Below, piece after piece: positions 52,301-59,466 of a DNA stretch of 64,000 nucleotides. The notes under the pieces were generated by a model, which was not told where the DNA came from, ran no database searches, and saw only the letters and a program-made list of their open reading frames with translations. Location: positions 687,501 through 751,500 of the forward strand of contig OZ023207.1 of the NCBI GenBank assembly GCA_963995525.1, given 5' to 3'. Numbering within the stretch: the first letter of the stretch is position 1; each line of letters starts with the position of its first letter. Origin of the DNA: Escarpia spicata (Eukaryota > Annelida > Polychaeta > Sabellida > Siboglinidae). The position numbers were made by a program, and so were the translations under genes.

Positions 52301-54973
52301 AGGGGCTGCTGGTAGGGGGCAGTGGAGGGGCTGCTAGTAGGGGCGGTGGAGGGAGCTGCTAGTAGGGGGCAGTGCCTTGTGTACTCTCATACATTGAGCA
52401 CGAGTGAACAGATCGCACAGATGCACCACTCGAAGATGTTAACATGGAACCAGGAAGTGTGCACAAAGCATGTCATATCTCATCTATATAAAAGTATTCC
52501 TCCAATATACACACACACACACACACACGCACACACGCACACACGCACACACGCACACACGCACACACGCACACACCACAAACACAACACACGCACGCAC
52601 GCATGCAAACGCACATTTCACAGTTAACAATTTATAAAATATTTTCTCAGTTATTGTTGAGAACAGCATCTGTAGATGTGTCAGTAGACTAGGCTCTGAA
52701 CTCGTCCTTTCACTGCCTCTTGTCTTCTCTCTCTCTCAGGCGCCCCAGAACTTCCCTCACACGCAGCGCACCCCACACATGTACTACCGCAACCAAGTCA
52801 TCAGCCACCTGCAATCCCAGCATTCCATAGTGATGCTCGTCACTCAGAACCTGACTGCCTACATGAACAAGGCACGGTCATATTACAAAGGTGAGATTAG
52901 TGTGACAGTTCACCCAGAACCTGACCTCCTACATGAACAAGGCACAGTCATATTACAAAGGTGAGATTAATGTGACAGTTCACCCAGAACCTGACAGCCT
53001 ACATGAACAAGGCACAGTCGTATTACAAAGGTGAGATTAGTGTGACAGTTCACTCAAAACCTGACCACCTACATGAAAAAGGCACGGTCGTACTACAAAG
53101 GTGAGATTAGTGTGACAGTTCACCCAGAACCTAACCTACGTGAACAAGGCACGGTCATATTACAAAGGTGAGATTAGTGTGACAGTTCACCCAGAACCTG
53201 ACAGCCTACATGAACAAGGCACGGTCGTATTACAAAGGTGAGATTAGTGTGACAGTTCACCCAGAACCTGACAGCCTACATGAACAAGGCACGGTCGTAT
53301 TACAAAGGTGAGATTAGTGTGACATTTCACTCAGAACCTGACCACCTACATGAACAAGGCACGGTCATATTACAAAGGTGAGATTAGTGTGACATTTCAC
53401 TCAGAACCTGACCACCTACATGAACAAGGCACGGTCGTATTACAAAGGTGAGATTAGTGTGACAGTTCACCCAGAATCTGACCTCCTACATGAACAAGGC
53501 ACGGTCATATTACAAAGGTGAGATTAGTGTGACAGTTCACTCAGAACCTGATCACCTACATGAACAAGGCATGGTCATATTACAAAGGTGACATTAGTGT
53601 AACAGTTCACTCAGAATCTGACCACCTACATGAACAAGGCATGGTCGTATTACAAAGGTGAGATTATTGTGACAGTTCACTCAGAACTTGACCACCTACA
53701 TGAACAAGGCATGGTCGTATTACAAAGGTGAGATTAGTGTGACAGTTCACTCAGAACCTGACCTACATGAAGAAGGCAGTCGTATTACAAAAGTGTAATG
53801 TCACAAACAACCCAGTCATGAAACGTTTTATTTTGTTAATGTATTGTTAACAGTTTGAGAAATGTTTAAATGTATTCTAAAAACCAGTTTTTGGGTTAAA
53901 TCTGTATGTAACTAGAGAACGATAGTGTGTCTGCCAACTTTTTGTTTGTTGAAATCCTGGAGATTCATCATTGTCGCGCTGTCTCTGATCTTGACATTGG
54001 AAGACGGGGTGCTGTTCAAAATTTTTTCAGCAGAAATAATTCGGTGGTTCAGCACATCTCCCATGGTGTTGTGCTGTCTTCAAGAAGGGTGGGGGGTGCT
54101 GTTGGAGATTTGCCTGGAGTCCGCGAGATACACCCAAAATCCTTGAGAATACAACTGTGTTTATTGCTTGCATGTTCAAAGAGGTGGATTCATCTGAAAT
54201 GCATTTGTTTTCAATATATATTATCAACTACATTTTGTTGCTTGTTGTTTGACCATCTTCTAATGTGTGTGATCTTTTGTGGATCATCCCAAGATGCATC
54301 CTGTCTTATTGTGTAGATCATCCATAGATTGATCCTGTCTTGTAGATCAACCATAGATTGATTCTGTCTTGTAGATCATCCATATATTGATCCTGTCTTG
54401 TAGATCATCCAGATATATATCCTGTGTATTGTAGATCATCCAGAAATTCATCCTGTTGTGTATCATCAATAGATTGATCCTGTGTCTTGTAGATCATCCG
54501 TAGATTGATCCTGTGTTGTAGATCATCCATAGATTGATCCTGTGTTGTAGATCATCCTGAAGTTGATCCTCTGTTGTAGATCATCCTTAGCTTGATCTTG
54601 AATTGTATATCATCCAGAGATTGATCCTGTGTTGTAGATCATCCAGAGATTGATCCTGTGTTGTAGATCATCCATAGATTGATCCTGTGTTGTAGATCAT
54701 CCTTAGCTTGATCCTGTGTTGTAGATCATCCTTAGCTTGATCCTGTGTTGTAGATCTTCCAGAGATTTATTCTGTGTTGTAGATCATCCAGAGATTGATC
54801 TTGTAGATGATCGAGAGATTCTTCCTGTTGTAGATCATCCTGAGGTTGATCCGGTGTCGATCCTGCCAGACGGTCGGTTCAACCATCTGCAGCAGGTGCA
54901 GGAGAGACTGAGGTTCCTTCGCTTCCTCCTCAAAGACGGACAACTCTGGCTCTGTGAGCCACAGGCCAAGCAG
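21968..54973 (+). CDS. USP9X: USP9X / fat facets-type ubiquitin carboxyl-terminal hydrolase, 5' part (15 exons)
   Basis: USP9X is a very large deubiquitinase that removes ubiquitin from many substrates in the cytoplasm. Fifteen exons join in phase to about 703 codons, roughly the first quarter of the vertebrate protein of about 2,550 residues. The disordered N-terminus is followed by [20 protein letters not shown], then helical-repeat sequence such as [78 protein letters not shown] and [20 protein letters not shown], all closely matching USP9X. The Cys-His catalytic domain and the remaining exons lie beyond the window; nothing after 54973 matches the next expected segment. Exons are short (67-185 bp after the first) and introns are dominated by tandem arrays. 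USP9Y is mammal-specific, so the gene is best called the single invertebrate USP9X homologue. Confidence 0.97.
22365..22600 (+). repeat. 27-bp array beginning at the exon 1 donor, about 9 units
   Basis: Units read GGAGGTACAGTG then TAGCTCTCTAGTCGT. The true donor context is AAAGGTACAGTAGCTCTAGTCGTGG, so the donor itself is repeated, and most copies keep GTACAG. Confidence 0.85.
22670..23975 (+). repeat. 39-bp minisatellite, about 33 units
   Basis: Units contain GTTGACACTGGTGTGGTGGT and GGCTTACCATCTAGATATT. A 39-bp period is a multiple of three, giving a 433-codon open frame of 13-residue repeats. It is intronic and no start context or conservation supports translation. Confidence 0.93.
24326..24480. 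repeat. 15-bp minisatellite, about 10 units, inside the LINE
   Basis: Near-perfect AGTGGTATCAGCACC units, open in several frames. It splits the endonuclease coding remnant. Confidence 0.95.
25030..26945. repeat. 64-bp array inside the LINE, about 30 units
   Basis: Units run from GACTCGAAGACGCTGTATAG through GATTGTGAGAGAGCTAACTA to GCAGAACGGAAT. One unit encodes the LINE segment [13 protein letters not shown], so the array is an expansion of LINE coding sequence. A 64-bp period shifts frame, so the protein frame is lost after the first unit. Confidence 0.95.
27414..27905. repeat. GTGACACTGGTAGTGACACT-type array
   Basis: Higher-order repeats of GTGACACTGGTTGTAACATA and GTGACACTGGTGTGGTG fill the last 490 bp before the exon 2 acceptor. 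Confidence 0.9.
27914..28026 (+). CDS. USP9X: USP9X exon 2
   Basis: Acceptor GGTTGCAG at 27906-27913. It completes Gly, then encodes [15 protein letters not shown] and [17 protein letters not shown]. Phase 0 exit; donor GTAAGT at 28027. Confidence 0.95.
28027..28345 (+). repeat. About 41-bp array of 5' splice sites, about 8 units
   Basis: The true donor GTAAGTACCCAG recurs at about 28068, 28107, 28148, 28188, 28229 and 28306, each followed by GGGGGCC-type sequence. Two further units have lost the GTAAGT. No exon sequence is included. Confidence 0.85.
29195..29890 (+). repeat. Dispersed repeat family, copy 1
   Basis: Contains CTTTGGCCGAAGGTCCAAGG, then GTATCTCAGAAACCGTTCAG and CTGTATTTGATTGAATCATT. 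Copies with the same order occur at about 56530-57420 and 63230-63840. Confidence 0.85.
30290..30760 (-). mobile_element. LINE reverse transcriptase fragment
   Basis: On the minus strand DYKKAFD is encoded near 30640 and LYADDT near 30295, two RT core motifs. The segment between matches the plus-strand LINE start at 63860-64000. Broken by stops; clade not determined. Confidence 0.65.
30845..31385 (+). mobile_element. 5'-truncated CR1-like LINE, same family as 57520-62430
   Basis: Encodes only the ORF2 tail ([20 protein letters not shown] to [18 protein letters not shown]), then a 3' UTR with GGACTCTCGATAAGCC. It ends in three AATCTTGTTA-type repeats, typical of CR1 3' ends. Severe 5' truncation is usual for LINEs. 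Confidence 0.88.
32796..33005. repeat. 20-bp minisatellite, about 10 units
   Basis: Units of ACTTAGGCATTGGGATCACA. Confidence 0.92.
33515..33627 (+). CDS. USP9X: USP9X exon 3
   Basis: Acceptor TCTTGTAG ends at 33514. It encodes [20 protein letters not shown] then [17 protein letters not shown] and two bases of Lys. Donor GTAAGT at 33628; reading on would meet TAA at once. Confidence 0.95.
33611..34368 (+). repeat. 30-bp array of the exon 3 end plus 5' splice site, 25 donors
   Basis: Each unit contains CAATCCGGCCTGCAA (the last 15 exon bases, or the variant CAATCCTGTCTACAA) followed by GTAAGTCTTGGTCCT. GTAAGT occurs 25 times at exact 30-bp spacing from 33628 to 34348, all intact. Downstream donors would add an in-frame TAA, so only the first gives the full protein. 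Confidence 0.96.
34364..35214 (+). repeat. 32-bp array of the exon 4 acceptor junction, about 26 units
   Basis: Units read TTCTGCTGTAT then GTTCCACTCATTCAGTGTATG. The true junction reads TTCTGCTGTAG then GTTCCATTCGTTCAATG. The unit therefore copies the intron end and about 17 exon bases, but the acceptor AG is changed (TAT, once TGT) in every copy seen. Confidence 0.93.
35215..35320 (+). CDS. USP9X: USP9X exon 4
   Basis: Acceptor GCTGTAG ends at 35214. It completes Lys, then [16 protein letters not shown] and [19 protein letters not shown]. Donor GTCAGG at 35321; phase 0. Confidence 0.95.
35336..36070. repeat. About 45-bp minisatellite, about 15 units
   Basis: Units of TACTATGTGACACTCAGGTG followed by TAGACGACAGCTGTAATGTG. 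They start about 30 bp after the exon 4 donor and fill intron 4. TGACCTTTGACC-type doublets follow up to the acceptor. Confidence 0.9.
36195..36310 (+). CDS. USP9X: USP9X exon 5
   Basis: Acceptor TTGTCCAG ends at 36194. It encodes [37 protein letters not shown] and two bases of Arg. Donor GTCAGT at 36311. Confidence 0.95.
36311..36580 (+). repeat. About 33-bp donor-derived array, about 8 units
   Basis: The intron start GTCAGTCATCACCCCCTAATC recurs as TCAGTCAATCGCCCCCCTAA and similar. GTCAGT survives in only two copies (about 36401 and 36522); elsewhere the GT is replaced. Confidence 0.8.
36594..36660 (+). CDS. USP9X: USP9X exon 6
   Basis: Acceptor CTGTTGCAG ends at 36593. It encodes [19 protein letters not shown] then PIV, phase 0. 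Donor GTAAGT at 36661. At 67 bp it is the shortest USP9X exon here. Confidence 0.95.
36639..37798 (+). repeat. 61-bp array of the exon 6 end plus 5' splice site, 19 units
   Basis: Each unit holds the last 22 exon bases (GATGTACTTCATGCCTATTG plus TG), GTAAGT, then CTCTCTACTTGCC and GGTCACCTTGTCTGTCCA. Starts run at exact 61-bp steps from 36639 to 37737. There are 19 GTAAGT donors; two or three units read in frame meet TAA. Confidence 0.97.
37799..38052. repeat. About 29-bp derived array lacking exon sequence, about 9 units
   Basis: Units of GTCACTTGCCTCGTCACC then TTGTCTGTCCA continue from the 61-bp array with the exon and donor part deleted. Confidence 0.9.
38150..38490. repeat. 32-bp minisatellite, about 11 units
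   Basis: Units of TTGTATTGGCCTTTAAGACA then GCAGTATTGGCC. Confidence 0.93.
38491..39120. other. AT-rich unique intron sequence
   Basis: No feature recognised; one of the few non-repeat stretches of intron 6. Confidence 0.55.
39130..40690. repeat. About 28-bp minisatellite up to the exon 7 acceptor, over 50 units
   Basis: Units of CTTGCATGTTGTTGTCTGTG and ACAGAGAC with many variants. The true acceptor GCATGTTGTTGTAG (to 40703) is itself a terminal variant of the unit. No exon bases are included. Confidence 0.9.
40704..40888 (+). CDS. USP9X: USP9X exon 7
   Basis: Acceptor TTGTTGTAG ends at 40703. It encodes [20 protein letters not shown], then [18 protein letters not shown] and [11 protein letters not shown] plus two bases. 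Donor GTCAGC at 40889. Confidence 0.95.
40989..41395. repeat. 20-bp minisatellite, about 19 units
   Basis: Units of CCATCTAATGGTGACACTGT. Two degenerate units recur just before the exon 8 acceptor, ending GGTGACAG. Confidence 0.92.
41644..41782 (+). CDS. USP9X: USP9X exon 8
   Basis: Acceptor TTGGTGACAG ends at 41643. It completes Arg, then [19 protein letters not shown] and [16 protein letters not shown]. Donor GTCAGT at 41783; phase 0. Confidence 0.95.
41783..42080 (+). repeat. About 22-bp donor-derived array, about 12 units
   Basis: The intron start GTCAGTATCCCATGGTGCAC is echoed in units GGTCTATCCCAGGGTGCAGT. The GTCAGT itself is lost in the copies. Confidence 0.7.
42108..44036. repeat. 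32-bp AT-rich minisatellite, about 60 units
   Basis: Units of ACTCATATAATTATAATACA then GCATGTATGTAC. Three-base-shorter variants and GTGTGT/TTT variants are interspersed in blocks. Confidence 0.96.
44160..48007 (+). repeat. 40-bp array of the exon 9 acceptor junction, about 96 units
   Basis: Each unit is GTTGTTGATTGTGTTTCAG then GAGTGGATCCAAGAGAACAA plus T. The true junction is GTGTTTCAG then GAGTGGATCCAAGAGAACAA. About 14 units are a 39-bp variant (TTTGGGATTGG) that lacks the AG, clustered before 45210 with two later ones (about 45890, 47126). All others keep an intact acceptor. Entering at any copy but the last reads [20 protein letters not shown] and then stops at TGA. Confidence 0.97.
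48008..48160 (+). CDS. USP9X: USP9X exon 9
   Basis: Acceptor GTTTCAG ends at 48007, the last of the array. It encodes [40 protein letters not shown] and [11 protein letters not shown]. Donor GTATGA at 48161. Confidence 0.96.
48268..48509 (+). repeat. About 22-bp array up to the exon 10 acceptor, about 11 units
   Basis: Units of GATGGTGTTGTTTAGACTCA. The true end GAGGTGTGGTTGCAG is a variant, and the TTGTTTAG in the units resembles an acceptor. Confidence 0.8.
48510..48614 (+). CDS. USP9X: USP9X exon 10
   Basis: Acceptor GGTTGCAG ends at 48509. It encodes [20 protein letters not shown] and [15 protein letters not shown]. Donor GTAAGT at 48615; phase 0 at both ends. Confidence 0.96.
48676..48775 (+). 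repeat. About 23-bp repeat up to the exon 11 acceptor, 5 units
   Basis: Units of GAGACGACCCCTGTGTTT. The last reads GTGTTGACAG, the true acceptor. Confidence 0.75.
48776..48874 (+). CDS. USP9X: USP9X exon 11
   Basis: Acceptor TGTTGACAG ends at 48775. It encodes [20 protein letters not shown] and [13 protein letters not shown]. Donor GTGAGA at 48875. Confidence 0.96.
48875..49715 (+). repeat. About 18-20-bp array starting at the exon 11 donor
   Basis: The intron start GTGAGACGTGCGTCAGTCGA is echoed in units GTCGAGACGTGCGTCA and GTCGAGAAGTGTGTCA, arranged in higher-order blocks. The donor GTGAGA is not kept (GTCGAG in copies). Confidence 0.85.
49738..50256. repeat. 26-bp minisatellite, 20 units
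   Basis: Units of TACCCCTGGGGTGCGGCTAC then GTACAC. The 3' block switches uniformly to GTGTGGCTAC. Confidence 0.95.
50385..50625. repeat. 45-bp minisatellite, about 5 units
   Basis: Units of TGACGAGCCGGTGAGTGGTC then TTGTGTATGCAAGTCATTATC. Confidence 0.92.
50715..51005. repeat. 27-29-bp minisatellite, about 11 units
   Basis: Units of CTGGGACTGATGTGATCTGC and CGGGGGCA with a variable G-run. Confidence 0.93.
51035..51156 (+). repeat. Short array up to the exon 12 acceptor
   Basis: Units of GACACTGTGTCCTGAGACTG. The true acceptor TGTGTCCTGTCAG is a terminal variant. Confidence 0.75.
51157..51264 (+). CDS. USP9X: USP9X exon 12
   Basis: Acceptor TCCTGTCAG ends at 51156. It encodes [20 protein letters not shown] and [16 protein letters not shown]. 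Donor GTGAGG at 51265. Confidence 0.96.
51290..51555. repeat. About 43-bp minisatellite, 6 units
   Basis: Units of GTTCTATAAAACAGGGGATC and AGTTTTCTAAAACAAGGGTG. Confidence 0.9.
51680..51847 (+). repeat. ATGATCTGTGC-type array up to the exon 13 acceptor
   Basis: Units of CCATGATCTGTGCATGATC. The true acceptor CATGATCTGTACTGTAG continues the last unit. Confidence 0.8.
51848..51964 (+). CDS. USP9X: USP9X exon 13
   Basis: Acceptor GTACTGTAG ends at 51847. It encodes [20 protein letters not shown] and [19 protein letters not shown]. Donor GTATGG at 51965. Confidence 0.96.
52035..52375. repeat. About 30-bp G-rich minisatellite, about 11 units
   Basis: Units of GGGGGCAGTGGAGGGGGCTG then CTGGTA. 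Confidence 0.9.
52505..52610. repeat. (CA)n / ACACACGC repeat
   Basis: Simple repeat in intron 13. Confidence 0.95.
52740..52890 (+). CDS. USP9X: USP9X exon 14
   Basis: Acceptor CTCTCTCTCAG ends at 52739. It encodes [20 protein letters not shown], then [14 protein letters not shown] and [12 protein letters not shown] plus one base. Donor GTGAGA at 52891. Confidence 0.95.
52841..53795 (+). repeat. 70-bp array of the exon 14 end plus 5' splice site, 14 units
   Basis: Each unit contains about 50 exon bases (from ACTCAGAACCTGAC through CATGAACAAGGCACGG to TATTACAAAG), then GTGAGATTAGTGTGACAGTT. Donors occur at 52891, 52961, 53031, 53101, 53168 and on to 53728; one is GTGACA and the terminal unit has lost it. 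Small deletions shorten some units. This array carries the most exon sequence in the window. Confidence 0.96.
53796..54270. other. Unique intron 14 sequence
   Basis: No coding or repeat signal recognised; it separates the donor and acceptor arrays. Confidence 0.6.
54271..54833 (+). repeat. 29-bp array of the exon 15 acceptor junction, about 18 units
   Basis: Units read TGTGTTGTAG then ATCATCCAGAGATTGATCC. The true junction reads CTGTTGTAG then ATCATCCTGAGGTTGATCC. About 19 exon bases are copied and most units keep TAG. The unit near 54551 (ATCATCCTGAAGTTGATCC) is closest to the exon. Confidence 0.93.
54834..54973 (+). CDS. USP9X: USP9X exon 15 (last in window)
   Basis: Acceptor GTTGTAG ends at 54833. 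It completes Asp, then [17 protein letters not shown] and [26 protein letters not shown]. Donor GTACGT at 54974. The following exon is beyond 64000. Confidence 0.95.
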
Positions 54974-55077
54974 GTACGTCGCACCCTGTGGTTGACCTCA
55001 CCCAAGCAGGTACGTCGCATCCTCTGGTTGACCCCACCCAAGCAGGTACGTCGCACCCTCTGGTTGACCCCAAGCAG
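54964..55077 (+). repeat. 36-bp in-frame array of the exon 15 end plus donor, 3 units
   Basis: CCAAGCAG then GTACGTCGCACC and TGGTTGACC recur at 36-bp spacing, with donors at 54974, 55010 and 55046. The next CCAAGCAG is followed by GAATG, with no GT. Twelve extra codons per unit ([12 protein letters not shown]) are open. Confidence 0.9.
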
Positions 55078-55134
55078 GAATGTGGCGCCCTCTTTACTCT
55101 CAAACACAACATGCTGCTTTAGTGTGTGAAGAAA

Positions 55135-56753
<1,619 letters not shown>

Positions 56754-57446
56754 TCTATTGCCATCACTCTGCGTCCGCTGTTAGCTGCCGTATCTCAGAA
56801 ACCGTTCAGCAACTTTGTCTCTAATTTTGCATTGACATATCTTAGGGCATTGCTACTATGTACAAGAAATCTGTATTTGATGGAATCATTCTAAGGGCAC
56901 CTAATGACCCCCCCAAAAAGGACCCCAAACCTGTTAAATTTTCACATTTTGTCTATTTTTTTCAAAAAGTATTCAGTGACTTTTTCTCTAATTTTGCATA
57001 GACATTTCATGTGGTAGTGTATTTGATTGAATCATTTTAAGGGCATCAAAGGTCCCCTAAAATGCAAAATTTGCTAACTAAATTGTCCTCTACAGCAGTA
57101 GCTGTATTTATAACTTGATGGCAAACCCTTTTCCAACAACATCTGTCACATGCCGAGTCTGTGTCTTGCATGGATCAGAGGTTGTCTTTTCTGTTATTTC
57201 AAAAAGTTTTTTTCTAAGAAATGTTATTTGATTGAATCATTCTAAGGGCATCTCGGGGCTTTCCATAAAGCTAATCCTTTTTCCAACAACATCCCACCCC
57301 ACTGCAGCTAAGATTCTCTGGCTGCTATTGTTTGATGGAAACTGTGACTAATCTGTAATTGGTCACAGGCAGAGGCTTGTGTCAACAGACAGGTGCAGTA
57401 GACCCCTGTTAACCCATTAGCACTCAGCAAGTTATTTTACAAGTTA

Positions 57447-57511
57447 CTACATGATGAAACCTTTTAGTATGTTGTTTTTTCAACAACATACTAAAAGGTT
57501 TCATCATGTAG
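57447..57511. repeat. Perfect 30-bp hairpin with 5-nt loop
   Basis: Left arm 57447-57476 starts CTACATGATGAAACC; right arm 57482-57511 ends GGTTTCATCATGTAG and is its exact complement. The loop is TTTTC. The pairing stops abruptly at both outer ends. Confidence 0.95.
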
Positions 57512-58245
57512 ATAATTGCTCAATGAAATATGTTGACCATACTGAGCTTGGTAAATGGTAATTTTTATAATGAATCACATTTTGAGAATGCATGTCATTG
57601 TTTGCAGTGTAACATTTGTATGCTTAATTTTCTGCTGCTACAATATTTGGCGGAGATTGATCGTAGAAATTGGTGGTGTAAAAAGTGGATAAACAAGTGG
57701 AATTACTGATTGATAAGTATTATTTTTTGCCTTAATATCATTCATAAAGTTGCAATAAACATATATTGAGTAGCATTTGTGCTTAAAGTTAGTTAGTTAA
57801 AGTATTTTAGAACACCTTAGTATAGTGAGTGATAATAGGGTAACTCAGTTAGGCGGCTTAGCCTTCGATAACTTGTAAACAAGATTTAACAAACCTGATT
57901 ATGTGGTAGAATATATAGGAGATAAAGTAACAACCATCAAACTACTTACACAAGATAATATCTGTGTAAGCCAATACTTGCTATATATTTTGGTTAGGTA
58001 GCATTGTTGTTAAAATTAAGCAAGGGCGATAGTCGGGCGGCGTAACCTAAATAAATAAAGCAGCCTAACATAACGTAATTGATTGTATTTAAATTAGGTC
58101 ACTACCGGTGATGTTAGCGTTCGTATTAGGATAAATAGTCGGCTGTGTAATTGAAATTTGTAACCTAAAGTGTGCTGTAGTACACAGGAAACAGTCTTTA
58201 TAAAGACTAAGTTAGTTAAGTTATTAAATAAATTCTGATCGGGAT

Positions 58246-58962
58246 ATGGCGCCTTGCAAGCGGAAAATCAAGGCAAAGCGACACTTGGTGTGCGATCACT
58301 GCTACAGCTGGGTAGATTTTGCATCGTCCGGGTGTGGAAAGTCATGGGCAGAAACCATGGAGGAAGGATTCACCTTTCAGTGCATTGGATGTTGGAAGGT
58401 GGAGTGTTTGCAGAAGGAGATAGTTAGGTTGACAGATATTGTGAAGGGAATGGAGATGGGAATTAGCAAGGAGGCAGGTCGAATGGAGAGAGACGACAGG
58501 GAGAGAGGTGAGGATACTGCAAGACTGAAGGAGAATAGCAGTGGCAAGAAAACTGAGGAAAGGAGATTGAGAGGAGAGAAGGTGATTGGAGGGGAAGAAA
58601 TTGGAAAATCGACAACAGAAAACGTGACAAGCGTGAAGGTGACAGGGAAGAAAGTGACTGTAGAGAAGGAGGGAGGGAAGATGGAACGGGAGAGGAGAGA
58701 GGAAAATGAGACGGGACGAAAGAAGAAGGGACGAAGGGAAGTGAGAGCAAATGTGATAGAAGAGAAGTCGATAAAAGGGACGCTGACAGGAGGAAAGGTG
58801 ACAAGAGAAAAAGCGACAGGAAAGAATGGATCGGAAGAGAATGTGACAGGAGAGAAGACGGCAGGGGGGAAAGACAACAACCAGACAGATGCAAACCGAA
58901 GAAGGAGCTATTCTAAGGCAGTGATTGAGGGGGCAATGAGGAAAGAGGGTGTTTATGGGTGA
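58246..58962 (+). pseudogene. CR1-like ORF1, N-terminal part
   Basis: 238 codons from ATG. CDHCYSWV, GCGKSW and CIGCWKVE form a CX2C...CX2C zinc-binding-like motif in residues 16-55. A long Lys/Glu/Thr-rich region follows with repeated VTGKK/VTGEK. The frame stops just where the GDSIM esterase motif begins in another frame. Confidence 0.75.
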
Positions 58963-59466
58963 CTCCATTATGAGAAAGACGGACAAGACACTGAGCGAGG
59001 GGAAGGACATCGTTGTTTGTTTACCGGGGGCTAGGATTGAACATGTAACTGACAGGGTAGAGAAGGTATTGGGACATGGCAAGGGGGGGGGTCTATACTG
59101 GTACATGTAGGAACAAATAATGCAGACAGGGAGGGAACAATTGCGATAGTACAGAAGTATAGACAGTTAGTGACGAAGCTAAAGAAGACGAGAGTCGAAC
59201 AGGTTATTTTGTCAGGAATTTTGCCAGTAATGGGAGGAAGGGGGGCAACGTATAGAAACTGCAAGAGGATGGCGATCAATGCACTAGCGGAGCAGATGTG
59301 TGAAGAAGAGGGGGTGGGATTCACAGATTTATGGGGATACTTTGTTGGGAGGGAAGATATGTACATGAGAGATGGCCTCCATCTTAGTGGAAAGGGGGCA
59401 GCAGTTTTCTCAGAGAATCTGCTGCAATCTGTTGACAGTGGGACAGGTTGCATCTATTTAAACTAG
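58955..59466 (+). pseudogene. CR1-like ORF1, SGNH esterase-like part
   Basis: GDSIMRKTD at 58958 is the catalytic-Ser block of SGNH hydrolases; VGTNNAD near 59110 is the Asn block; DGLHLSGKG near 59370 supplies the Asp-x-x-His pair. Such esterases are known in ORF1 of CR1-type LINEs. A nine-base G-run at 59083-59091 holds one base too many and shifts the frame between the first and second blocks. Confidence 0.72.

Noticed and set aside
58342..59106. 254-codon minus-strand frame rich in Ser, Leu and Pro
   Set aside because: Antisense shadow of the Lys/Glu-rich ORF1 of the CR1-like LINE.
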